Shown piece after piece: positions 50,721 through 58,697 of a stretch of 64,000 nucleotides of DNA. The stretch spans positions 434,001-498,000 of the forward strand of contig CAKUZW010000001.1 of NCBI GenBank assembly GCA_934718135.1, read 5' to 3'. This stretch comes from an uncultured Candidatus Melainabacteria bacterium (GTDB taxonomy: Bacteria > Cyanobacteriota > Vampirovibrionia > Gastranaerophilales > Gastranaerophilaceae). A program made the position numbers and the translations under genes. The notes beneath the pieces are model-generated. The model saw nothing but the letters and a program-made list of their open reading frames with translations. It searched no databases and was not told the origin of the DNA. Position 1 is the stretch's first letter, and the number at the start of each line of letters is the position of its first letter.

Positions 50721-51551
50721 ATGGATAATAAAAATATAATAAAAATCATATTTTTTGGAGATATTGTAGGTAAACCCGGAAGATTTGCCGTAAGAGATTT
50801 TTTGCAAGAAAATGATACCTTCAAAAATTATGATTTTGTTATTGCAAATATCGAAAATGCTTCTCATGGTTTTGGTTTAACCGAAAAAAATTATAAAGAT
50901 TTTCAAGAATACGGTATAAATTGTATGACTTGCGGAAATCATATTTGGGATAAAAAAGATATAAATAATTATATTGAAACAGCAGACAAACTTTTACGAC
51001 CAATCAATTACCCACAGGGAACAAAAGGGGTTGGAAGCAGAATTTTTGATATGGGTGATTACAAAATTGGAGTTATAAATGTCCTTGGACGTGTTTTTAT
51101 GAACCTTGTTGATTCCCCTTGGGAAATCGTTCGAGAAGAAATCAAAAGGATTAAATCAATCACCCCGATTGTTGTAATTGATTTTCATGGAGAAGCAACA
51201 GCAGAAAAGATTTGTTTTGGCAGATTTTGTTCAGAATTAGGAGTTAGTGCGTTTTTTGGCACACACACTCATGTTCAAACTGCGGATGAAAGTATTATAA
51301 ATAACATGGGATACATAACAGATGCAGGATTTTGCGGAGCATCAGACGGAGTAATCGGAATGGATTACCAAACATCATTGAGTAGGTTTTTGACCTGTAT
51401 CCCTGAACGTTATGAAGTTGCAGAAGGTAAAACATCTCAAGTTAATGCAGTAGAAGTTGAAATAGATAGTTCTACAGGTTTTGCTCTCTCAATAAAAAGG
51501 ATTTTTTGTAGTAGAAATAATATAGAAGAGGAAAGTGAACATGAGAACTGA
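50721..51551 (+). CDS. ymdB: YmdB-family metallophosphoesterase
   Basis: 276 residues from the ATG at 50721, chosen because GGAAAG lies 10 nt upstream; the ATG at 50706 is the alternative. Motifs of the family: FFGDIVGKPGR, IANIENASHG, CGNHIWD, DFHGEATAEK and GTHTHVQTAD, which build a two-metal site. YmdB homologues hydrolyse 2',3'-cyclic nucleotides and affect global gene expression. The end overlaps the PHP gene by 11 bp. Confidence 0.9.
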   Translation: MDNKNIIKIIFFGDIVGKPGRFAVRDFLQENDTFKNYDFVIANIENASHGFGLTEKNYKDFQEYGINCMTCGNHIWDKKDINNYIETADKLLRPINYPQGTKGVGSRIFDMGDYKIGVINVLGRVFMNLVDSPWEIVREEIKRIKSITPIVVIDFHGEATAEKICFGRFCSELGVSAFFGTHTHVQTADESIINNMGYITDAGFCGASDGVIGMDYQTSLSRFLTCIPERYEVAEGKTSQVNAVEVEIDSSTGFALSIKRIFCSRNNIEEESEHEN

Positions 51552-52395
51552 TTTACATATTCACACATACTATTCTGACGGAGTATTTTCGCCGGAAAAG
51601 ATTGTGGATACAGCAATTGGTGTCGGGTTGCAAGCAATTGCTATCACAGACCATGACAATGTTTTAGCTTATGATGTTGCTCAAAAATACATCAAAGAAA
51701 ATCATCTTGAAAACAAAATTGAAATAATTCGAGGTGTAGAAATTAATACTCTATATCAAAATAAAGAAGTTCATATTTTAGGGTATTTTATGGATACAAA
51801 CGATAAAGATTTTGTCGATCTTTTAAAAGCTCAACAACAAGCCAGAATTAAACAAACTAAAGAAATCATAGCACTTTTGGCTAAAAAGGAAGGAATAAAA
51901 ATCAAATTTGAAGATATCAAAAAACTTGTTGCAGAAGGTGGAAGTATAGGTCGCCCTCATATCGCAAGAGCAATCACAGCCGTTGGAGGAACCGCAAATG
52001 TAATGGATGCTTATGCAAAATATATTCATGATGATTCACCGGTTTATGTACAAAGAAAAACCGTAACTCCTTTTGATGCTGTTGAAATTATCTATGATGC
52101 AGGAGGAGTGCCGGTTATAGCTCACCCGCATGATTTAGATATTGCAGAACCTTTGATTAAAGAACTTATGAATTATGGTTTGAGAGGAATTGAAGCTTAT
52201 CATAGAAAACATTCACCTGCTTGTGTTGAATATTTTTCATCAATGGCTGAAAATTTAGGGCTAATCGTAACAGGTGGTTCAGATTTTCATACCCCAAACA
52301 TTATGAATGGGCAAATTATTTTGGGTAAAAACTTCATTCCTGAGTGGGTTTATCCAAAACTTGTTGAAGAAAAAAAACGTATTGATATGGCATAA
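51541..52395 (+). CDS. PHP-domain phosphoesterase (RNase AM/TrpH-like)
   Basis: 284 residues from the ATG at 51541 (GAGGAAAG 6 nt upstream). All PHP metal motifs present: DLHIHTYYSDG, AITDHDN, IIRGVEIN, IAHPHDLD and TGGSDFH. The length and pattern match the YciV/TrpH group, which removes 3'-phosphates or trims 5' ends of RNA and oligonucleotides. It overlaps ymdB and lies in an RNA-turnover operon with rny. Confidence 0.88.
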   Translation: MRTDLHIHTYYSDGVFSPEKIVDTAIGVGLQAIAITDHDNVLAYDVAQKYIKENHLENKIEIIRGVEINTLYQNKEVHILGYFMDTNDKDFVDLLKAQQQARIKQTKEIIALLAKKEGIKIKFEDIKKLVAEGGSIGRPHIARAITAVGGTANVMDAYAKYIHDDSPVYVQRKTVTPFDAVEIIYDAGGVPVIAHPHDLDIAEPLIKELMNYGLRGIEAYHRKHSPACVEYFSSMAENLGLIVTGGSDFHTPNIMNGQIILGKNFIPEWVYPKLVEEKKRIDMA

Positions 52396-52410
52396 AATGA
52401 GAAACTTTGT

Positions 52411-53049
52411 ATGAAAAAACACTTTTGGAAAATAGAATATTCCCTGACTATTTTTGTAATTTTCGGAGTAATTTTACTTTTGTTCCCGTCATCTTTTATA
52501 TCTTCAAAAGAGGCGTCATATATTGCAAAATGGAATGACACTTATAACAAAGTAGACTATACTTTTTCCGCAATATCAGCTCAGGCAGATGTCAATATTA
52601 TCAAAAGTTTCCATAAAGCAAAATCTAATCAAGATAGGGAACAGTTACTGTTAAAACTGGTTAAGCCTTATTTGAGAATTAATAGTGAAGATGAAATTGA
52701 TGAAAACTACGATCAATATTATATGAACGGGATTAAAGTAACACCAAATAATCTTTATTATTTTGATAAGTTATATAATACCAAAGGTGGGACAGTTGTT
52801 GGAATTAAAGACATAAAAGACGATGATATCTATCATCCGGGCTTCATTATGATGTTTGATATGAACGGCAAAAAAGGTCCAAACACTTGGGGTAAAGATA
52901 TTTATGGAATAAATATTTTTACAGATGGAAAAATTACTCCAATTGGTGCAGGTTGGGATATAAACAATTTAAAATCCGATTGTTCAACTAGTGGAAGTGG
53001 TGTTTCTTGTTCTCATTATTACAGGATAGGTGGAGAATTCAATGAATAA
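52411..53049 (+). CDS. Atypical pilin-like protein in the rny operon
   Basis: 212 residues. An N-terminal membrane helix (YSLTIFVIFGVILLLFPSSFI) lacks the FTLAE prepilin motif. The C-terminal part, however, has MFDMNGKKGPNTWGKDIYGINIFTDGKITPIG, the D-x-NG-x-x-x-PN-x-x-GKD motif of pilins B and E. It could be a non-cleaved relative or a partner that docks to the pilins. It lies 15 bp after the PHP gene, and its end overlaps the LOG gene by 8 bp, so it is co-transcribed with rny-ymdB. Confidence 0.65.
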   Translation: MKKHFWKIEYSLTIFVIFGVILLLFPSSFISSKEASYIAKWNDTYNKVDYTFSAISAQADVNIIKSFHKAKSNQDREQLLLKLVKPYLRINSEDEIDENYDQYYMNGIKVTPNNLYYFDKLYNTKGGTVVGIKDIKDDDIYHPGFIMMFDMNGKKGPNTWGKDIYGINIFTDGKITPIGAGWDINNLKSDCSTSGSGVSCSHYYRIGGEFNE

Positions 53050-53638
53050 CAATATAAAAAGAGTTTGTGTATTTGCATCTTCTTCAAATTTTTTGGATGA
53101 AGTTTATTATGAAGATGCAAAAGAACTTGGAAAACTATTAGGTCAAAACGGTTATGACATCGTATATGGTGGGAGTAATCTAGGTTTGATGTGGGCTTGT
53201 GCTTCTCAGGTTAAAGAAAATGGCGGACAAATTACGGGAGTAATGCCTGAAAAACTTCACAATATGGGAGTTTTCACTGAAGGTTGTGATGAATTTATAA
53301 TAACAAAAGGTATGAGAGAACGAAAAGCTAAAATTGACGAGATTTCAGATGCTGTAATTACACTTGCCGGAGGATTTGGAACTTTAGAAGAAATTTCTGA
53401 AATGATTGTTCAAAAACAACTCGGATACAATAAAAAACCGATAATCATATTAAATACGAATGGTTTTTATGACAAACTAAACGCTTTTTTTGAAGAAATT
53501 ATTGAAGAAAAATTTGCCAATAAAAATATGCGAAAAATATATTACATTGCACAAACTCCACATGATGCAATTGAATATTTAAAAAATTATGAACCATCAG
53601 TTCTAGATGTAGATAAAAACGCAATTTACGCAAGATAA
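53042..53638 (+). CDS. LOG-family protein (phosphoribohydrolase-like)
   Basis: 198 residues from the ATG at 53042, with AGGTGGAG upstream; a GTG four codons earlier is possible. VCVFASSSNFLD, YGGSNLGLMWACASQVKENGG, GMRERKAKID and AGGFGTLEEISEMI are the LOG (cytokinin riboside 5'-monophosphate phosphoribohydrolase) motifs; the usual PGG is AGG here. It likely cleaves nucleoside 5'-monophosphates. Last gene of the rny operon. Confidence 0.85.
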   Translation: MNNNIKRVCVFASSSNFLDEVYYEDAKELGKLLGQNGYDIVYGGSNLGLMWACASQVKENGGQITGVMPEKLHNMGVFTEGCDEFIITKGMRERKAKIDEISDAVITLAGGFGTLEEISEMIVQKQLGYNKKPIIILNTNGFYDKLNAFFEEIIEEKFANKNMRKIYYIAQTPHDAIEYLKNYEPSVLDVDKNAIYAR

Positions 53639-53643
53639 AAACT

Positions 53644-53678
53644 AAAAGAGGCCTAATTTTTCTTAAACCTCTTTTTAA
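53644..53678. terminator. Terminator of the rny operon
   Basis: AAAAGAGG / CCTCTTTT with a 16-nt loop, then TTAATAATA. It lies between convergent genes. Confidence 0.65.
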
Positions 53679-53698
53679 TAATATATTATAAATTGTTA

Positions 53699-54322
53699 TC
53701 AGCTATTCATTAAATCATCTATTGATTTTTGCAAAGCTGAAGTGTCCGAATCCAGTTTATTTTTCGCAACAGATTCTGCATCTTTTTTAGCTTGTTTTGC
53801 TAATACTTTTTTTGACTTTTCAGCTAATTCTGATTGAATTCTTTCATCTGCCGATTTTATATGAGAATCAAGCAAACCACCAGAATATTTTGAACCAAGT
53901 TTTTGTTCAGGCGAAATTGCAGTGATTAAACTTTTCGTACTTTCTTCTAAACTTTCAGGACAAGAATACTTATTTCCCCAAGCATAAATAACAACTTTGT
54001 CATCAGATTTGCCCAAAACATTCTCGAAAAATTTACGAACTTTACTTTTTGCTAGGTTTTCAAAAAAGATATTTACAGAACTTTGAACTGAATCATTTGC
54101 TTGTTTTATAGCGTAAAAAACAATATCTACATTATATTTTTTACAAAAATCCATTGCAACTGGATTTTTTTTGAATGCTTGAACCAGCTCAGTAGCAAAT
54201 TCCGGATACTTTTTGTACAGCCCCTCACACTTTACACTTTTAATTGAAGTAAAATTTGGGTTAATCGAATTTTTATTATTAAAATTTTCATATTGTGATG
54301 AAGTTACTCGTTGAATTTGCAT
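53699..54322 (-). CDS. Unknown soluble protein
   Basis: 207 residues from the ATG at 54322, which has AGGAGA 7 nt upstream. The N-terminal tail contains NKNSINPNFTSIKSVK, followed by helical segments (FATELVQAFKKNPVAMDFCKKYNVDIVFYAIKQ) and a C-terminal Lys/Ala/Ser coiled-coil-like tail (ADERIQSELAEKSKKVLAKQAKKDAESVAKNK). The short N-F-T-S/G motif in an extended N-terminus also appears in the proteins at 45250 and 59906. No family recognised. Confidence 0.6.
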   Translation of the reverse strand: MQIQRVTSSQYENFNNKNSINPNFTSIKSVKCEGLYKKYPEFATELVQAFKKNPVAMDFCKKYNVDIVFYAIKQANDSVQSSVNIFFENLAKSKVRKFFENVLGKSDDKVVIYAWGNKYSCPESLEESTKSLITAISPEQKLGSKYSGGLLDSHIKSADERIQSELAEKSKKVLAKQAKKDAESVAKNKLDSDTSALQKSIDDLMNS

Positions 54323-54456
54323 TGATATTCTCCTATAATTTATACTATTTTTCATTGTAAAACATGAGAATTTATTTTTTTGCTACTTCGAGTAATTTAT
54401 TAGCAATATTTCAGCATTTGTGATAAAATTAATACAAATAAGGAGATAATATAACA

Positions 54457-55902
54457 ATGGATCAAGAATTAAGAGACAAATATGAAGTTGTAATCGGCTT
54501 GGAAGTCCACGCACAACTTAAAACAAAATCAAAAATATTTGCACCTGATAAAAACGAATTCGGGCAAGAACCAAACTCTTTGACAAGTCCTATTACTTTA
54601 GGAATGCCTGGGGTTTTGCCTGTTTTGAATAAAGAATGCGTAAATATGGGAATTTTAACAGGCTTAGCTTTAAACTGTGAAATCCCTTCTCGTTGCAAAT
54701 TTGACAGAAAACAATATTTTTATCCAGACCTTCCAAAAGGCTATCAAATTTCACAATATGATGAACCAATTTGTGTAAACGGTCATTTGGATATCAATGG
54801 AAAAAGAATTGGTATCACTCGTGCTCACTTGGAAGAAGATGCAGGTAAACTTGTTCACGCTGGGGCTAATGGTATTGCAGGGTCTACATACTCACTTGTT
54901 GACTTGAATAGAGCAGGAACTCCATTATTAGAAATCGTATCAGAACCTGATATGAGAAGTTCTGAAGAAGCTAAAAATTATATGGAAGAACTAAGAAACA
55001 TTGTTAGATATATCGGTGTTTGCGATGGAAACCTTGAAGAAGGTTCAATGAGATGTGACGCAAACATTTCAATTATGCCAAAAGGTTCTAAAGAATTCGG
55101 AACTCGGGCAGAAATCAAAAACGTAAACTCATTTGCAGCATTGCAAAGAGCAATTGAATACGAAATCGAAAGACAAATTGAAATCGTTGAAGAAGGTGGC
55201 GAAGTTGTTCAAGAAACAAGATTGTGGGATGATGCTTCTCGTGAAACTCGTTCAATGAGAGGAAAAGAAGATGCTCACGATTACAGATACTTCCCGGAAC
55301 CTGATTTAATGCCATTAGAAATTTCCAGAGAATGGGTTGAAGAAATTAGAGCAAAAATGCCTGAATTACCTAACCAAAAACGTAAAAGATATCAAGAAAT
55401 CGGGCTTAGCGAATATGATGCAAGCGTAATTGTTGAACAAATGGGATTAGCTTTATTCTTTGATAAAGTTCTAGAACTTGGAGCAAACCCTAAAACAGCA
55501 GTTAACTTCATTATGGGTGAAATTGCAGCATATTTGAAGGAAGATCATATTGAAATCACAGATACAAAATTGACTCCTGAAAATTTAGCTGAATTAATTG
55601 CGTTAATTGAAAAAGGAACAATTTCAAATAACATCGGTAAACAAATCATTATTGAAATGTTAAAAGATGGAACAAAAGCATCTGTTATCGTTGAAAAGAA
55701 AGGCTTGAGCCAAATTTCAGATGAAGGAGCGATTAAAGAACTTGTACAAAAAGTTGTTGATGCTCATCCAAATGAAGTTGAAGCTTACAAAAACGGTAAA
55801 ACTAACTTGTTAGGATTCTTCGTTGGTCAAGTAATGAAGGAAACTAAAGGTAGAGCCAACCCTAAAACTGTTAACCAATTACTTAAAGAAATTATAGGAT
55901 AA
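54457..55902 (+). CDS. gatB: Aspartyl/glutamyl-tRNA amidotransferase subunit B
   Basis: 481 residues, full length. EVVIGLEVHAQLKTKSKIF, FDRKQYFYPDLPKGYQISQYD, HLEEDAGKLVH, EIVSEPDMRSSEEA, GSMRCDANIS, EIKNVNSF and the C-terminal GatB/YqeY tail ending QVMKETKGRANPKTVNQLLKE. With GatA and GatC it converts Glu-tRNA(Gln) or Asp-tRNA(Asn). gatA and gatC are not adjacent. AAGGAGA precedes the start. Confidence 0.96.
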   Translation: MDQELRDKYEVVIGLEVHAQLKTKSKIFAPDKNEFGQEPNSLTSPITLGMPGVLPVLNKECVNMGILTGLALNCEIPSRCKFDRKQYFYPDLPKGYQISQYDEPICVNGHLDINGKRIGITRAHLEEDAGKLVHAGANGIAGSTYSLVDLNRAGTPLLEIVSEPDMRSSEEAKNYMEELRNIVRYIGVCDGNLEEGSMRCDANISIMPKGSKEFGTRAEIKNVNSFAALQRAIEYEIERQIEIVEEGGEVVQETRLWDDASRETRSMRGKEDAHDYRYFPEPDLMPLEISREWVEEIRAKMPELPNQKRKRYQEIGLSEYDASVIVEQMGLALFFDKVLELGANPKTAVNFIMGEIAAYLKEDHIEITDTKLTPENLAELIALIEKGTISNNIGKQIIIEMLKDGTKASVIVEKKGLSQISDEGAIKELVQKVVDAHPNEVEAYKNGKTNLLGFFVGQVMKETKGRANPKTVNQLLKEIIG

Positions 55903-55912
55903 TTATGAATAC

Positions 55913-55949
55913 AAAAGGTCATAGATACTGTTTCTATGACCTTTTTTTT
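55913..55949 (+). terminator. Terminator of gatB
   Basis: AAAAGGTCATAGA / TCTATGACCTTTT, 13-bp stem, 7-nt loop, then TTTT. Confidence 0.9.
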
Positions 55950-55965
55950 ATGAGGAAGTAGAATA

Positions 55966-57033
55966 ATGGTATTTGATTTTATCAAAAGAAAAAAAACTTG
56001 TATGGAAAATGAAATTTTTGAACAATCAGAAATTTCAAAAAAGATTTTAGAAGCATATCTTGAACAAAATGGGAATATAAAAATTGAAATTCCTGACAAT
56101 ATAAATAGAATAATCCTTGTTGCAAGCGGGTCATCCTATCATTGTGCACGATATGCTGCAGATCTTTTTGGCAGTATTTCAAAAATCGAAGCAACTGCTG
56201 TTTATTCAAGCGAATTTTTGCTAGAAGATACCATTGCTCATTCTGACAATATTTTGTATATTTTTATAACCCAATCGGGCGAAACAACTGATACAAACAG
56301 TGCTTTAGAAAAAGCAAAAGAGCATGGTGTTAAAACACTTTGCATAACAAACAAAGAAAATTCAACAATTTGGAATGCTTCAGATTATAAGGTTGCATGT
56401 CTTGCAGGCGAAGAAAAAAGTATTGCGGCAACAAAATCTTTTATTTCTCAACTTTTGTGTTCTACATTGTTAGCTCTTAAATTTGCTCAAAACAAAGGTA
56501 TTGACACCTATGATTATACTCTAGATTTGAAGACTGTACCGAGTTTTATTGATAAAGCCCTTGAACTTCAACCAAAAATCAAGAGTATGGCTAGGTTTTT
56601 ATCAAAATATAAAAATATTGTTATGACAGCAGATGGTCAATCTTATGCTCTTGCAAAAGAAGCATCATTAAAAATCAAAGAAACATCATATATTAGTACA
56701 ACTTCTGCTATTTTGGGAGAATTTATGCACGGACACGTTGCTGTTCTCAATAATAAAAATGCCGTTCTTGTTTATATCTTGAATGATGATTTAACATATA
56801 CGGCAACAAAAAATCTTAATAAAATTAAAGAAAACTACAATCCGCCAATTTGTGTAATCGGAAACAGAACAAACCAAGTTAAATCTACGTATAATATAAA
56901 TATCGATTGCGAAAAACCAATTGTAAAAACATTCTGTATTGCAATTATTATACAGCTTTTAGCATTGCAAATTGCATTGAGAATGCACCGAAACGTAGAT
57001 AAACCACATGGATTGAATAAAGTAGTTAAATAA
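55966..57033 (+). CDS. Two-SIS-domain sugar isomerase (GlmS isomerase-like)
   Basis: 355 residues. Two SIS domains: IILVASGSSYHCARYAADLF...FITQSGETTDTNSALEKAKEHG and IVMTADGQSYALAKEASLKIKETSYISTTSAILGEFMHGHVAVL, with the ending HRNVDKPHGLNKVVK typical of GlmS. The N-terminal glutaminase of GlmS (Cys1 domain) is missing, so it resembles FrlB/AgaS-type deglycases or isomerases acting on an amino-sugar phosphate. Start ATG follows GAGGAAG; an alternative ATG is 12 codons downstream. Confidence 0.85.
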   Translation: MVFDFIKRKKTCMENEIFEQSEISKKILEAYLEQNGNIKIEIPDNINRIILVASGSSYHCARYAADLFGSISKIEATAVYSSEFLLEDTIAHSDNILYIFITQSGETTDTNSALEKAKEHGVKTLCITNKENSTIWNASDYKVACLAGEEKSIAATKSFISQLLCSTLLALKFAQNKGIDTYDYTLDLKTVPSFIDKALELQPKIKSMARFLSKYKNIVMTADGQSYALAKEASLKIKETSYISTTSAILGEFMHGHVAVLNNKNAVLVYILNDDLTYTATKNLNKIKENYNPPICVIGNRTNQVKSTYNINIDCEKPIVKTFCIAIIIQLLALQIALRMHRNVDKPHGLNKVVK

Positions 57034-57205
57034 ATTTTCGACTTTCGAGGGACAAGGAAATAGGGTTTACAGTAGGTATTAAGGCACTAGGGTGCGACAC
57101 TAAGGTCTTTACATTTTTTAAGTCAATAAGTTTATAAGTGGATAAGTTGATAAGTCTTTTACGGTTTTTATCTTTAACGTCATTCTGTACAATAACTACT
57201 TTGTC

Positions 57206-57226
57206 ATTCTGAACTTGTTTCAGAAT
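57206..57226. repeat. Short hairpin ATTCTGAA/TTCAGAAT
   Basis: Same scaffold as 614-634 with changed but still paired outer bases. Confidence 0.7.
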
Positions 57227-57238
57227 CTTATTTCCTTC

Positions 57239-57312
57239 GTCATTCTGAGCGAAAGCGAAGAATCTATTTCCAAGTGTATGTAGATACTGAGGACGGCAGT
57301 CCTCAGTATGAC
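57239..57312 (+). repeat. Triple-hairpin repeat, copy 3
   Basis: GTCATTCTGAGCGAAAGCGA ... TCAGTATGAC. The 3' hairpin is ATACTGAGGAC-ggca-GTCCTCAGTAT, where copies 1 and 2 have ATCCT...AGGAT and GGGC/GCCC: both stems changed with pairing kept. Confidence 0.8.
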
Positions 57313-57381
57313 GACTTTTGTCATTGCTTGACATGTACAATTGCGAGCGAATGCGAAGCAATCCAGCTTATTTTTTAATAT

Positions 57382-58209
57382 TTAAACCTTATAAGAAAAT
57401 AATGGAGCATTTTTTACTTCTTCTTTTAAACGTTGTACCATTTCTCTCGGCATATACGTAAGTAAGGTACCATATTCGGATGTATCTATATGCGTTCCTT
57501 TGACTCTTGTTTTCGCAATTTGTTCAAAGATTTTATTATAATCTTCCCCTCTATATGGTAAAAAACGTTTTCCCCTAAGAAAGTGTGCTAAGTGTGATTG
57601 ATATGCGGCTTCAGATACAACATTAGGTTCTATACCATTAAGTAAGCAGTGCTGAATAGCAACTTTATCTGCAAGCTTACCTATTCCTGAATATGTTTTT
57701 TCATCAAAATTTTCTAACATATGCACAATGACCCTATCTCCTTTAATTCCATATTTAGGATAGTCCTTTAGCAATATTCCTGGGCGACAAGATGTACCAT
57801 TCTTTCGATGAAAATGTTCTTCTAATTGTACAAAACCTACTGGTTTATCACCATCAAAAAAATCGTAAGTAACCATCTCTGCGTTATCTCTTGTTGCATT
57901 TATTTGGACAGAAATTGGTTGCTTTTCTATTTCTCCATTTGCATTTTTAACTCTTTTGAAAACTATTCTTGCATTTTCAGAAACATGTTTTTCTCCATCT
58001 AGGGCTCTTTTTGTCTCCGCCAGTTTAGTTGGTAATAGTTCATCTTTGACCATTTGATACTCAAAGACATCTCCGGTCATACCTTTTTTCTTTGCTAAAT
58101 TGACTATTTCTTCAAAGTTAGACTTTCCAATCTGAGAGCAAACAGCATGTCTATTTGCAATAGTCCAACCGTTATTGACAAAATTGCGTAACATAGATAT
58201 TTTACTCAT
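57382..58209 (-). CDS. Unknown protein, possibly GNAT-fold
   Basis: 275 residues, no signal peptide. The second half (DKPVGFVQLEEHF...GDRVIVHMLENFDEKTYSGIGKLADKVAIQHCLLNGIEPNVVSEAAYQSHLAHFLRGKRFLPY) follows the GNAT pattern: a strand ending in V/L, a Y-x-GIG-x-x-L loop that could bind acetyl-CoA phosphate, then a strand and a helix before a final R-G-x-x-F. The N-terminal 100 residues are unrecognised. The assignment is tentative. It lies between two repeat mosaics. Confidence 0.5.
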   Translation of the reverse strand: MSKISMLRNFVNNGWTIANRHAVCSQIGKSNFEEIVNLAKKKGMTGDVFEYQMVKDELLPTKLAETKRALDGEKHVSENARIVFKRVKNANGEIEKQPISVQINATRDNAEMVTYDFFDGDKPVGFVQLEEHFHRKNGTSCRPGILLKDYPKYGIKGDRVIVHMLENFDEKTYSGIGKLADKVAIQHCLLNGIEPNVVSEAAYQSHLAHFLRGKRFLPYRGEDYNKIFEQIAKTRVKGTHIDTSEYGTLLTYMPREMVQRLKEEVKNAPLFSYKV

Positions 58210-58638
58210 TAATTTTCCCCTAGAAGTATTTCCCCTATGTATATATAAAGTATTTTTAATGTTAAAAATTGACTAATTATTACAAATTTATGTTTTTCTT
58301 TTTGTCTTCGATTTGAAAAATTTTCAAGGAAAAGGGAAATAAGGAAATAAGTTCAATACAGAAGGCATTAAGGCCCTAGGGCACTAAGGTCTTTAGCGTC
58401 ATTCTGAGCCCCACGCGGTCAGATGATGAAGGCGTGAGCCGTGTCTGTTTAGTGCGAGCGTGAGCGAAGTGCGTGATTTAGGGTCTATTCATTTGATTTG
58501 TTATTAATCAGCATTGATAGATTCTGAATAACAAGAAAATTTAAATGCTCATACTTCGCATAAATTTTCTAAGTTTTCAGAATGACATAAAAACGTAACG
58601 AATTTATTCCGCCTCTTCCTTTAAATTAAACTAAAACA
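58210..58638. repeat. Repeat mosaic between 58.2 and 58.6 kb
   Basis: No gene. An AAGGAAAAGGGAAATAAGG stretch resembles the start of pilin E's gene without its ATG. It is followed by GGCCCTAGGGCACTAAGG, a GCGAGCGTGAGCGAAGTGCG hairpin segment and the inverted 144-bp composite repeat (58450-58583). Confidence 0.75.
58450..58583 (-). repeat. 144-bp composite repeat, copy 3 (inverted, diverged)
   Basis: Reverse orientation of the unit at 17591 and 30061, including the AT-hairpin part (58521-58583) and GGGTCTATTCATTTGATTTG. Confidence 0.75.
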
Positions 58639-58672
58639 AACCGGCCTTGAACAATTGTTCAAGGCCGGTTTC
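58639..58672 (-). terminator. Terminator of gapA
   Basis: Perfect 15-bp stem AAACCGGCCTTGAAC / GTTCAAGGCCGGTTT with loop AATT, 25 bp after the gapA stop; on the minus strand GTTTTAGTTT follows. Confidence 0.88.
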
Positions 58673-58697
58673 AAGTCTATCCAAATTATAAAATCAA

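Larger units (their letters stand above)
57034..57381. repeat. Repeat mosaic after the SIS isomerase gene
   Basis: No gene. Contains the purine-rich module (GGGACAAGGAAATAGGG), GGCACTAGGGTGCGACACTAAG, the small hairpin 57206-57226, the triple-hairpin repeat 57239-57312 and an ATTGCGAGCGAATGCGAAGCAAT hairpin (57341-57363). The minus-strand open frame here is translated repeat only. Confidence 0.8.

Noticed and set aside
57026..57361. 111-codon minus-strand open frame
   Set aside because: Entirely the repeat mosaic read as protein (FFAFAQNDEGNK type), no start context.
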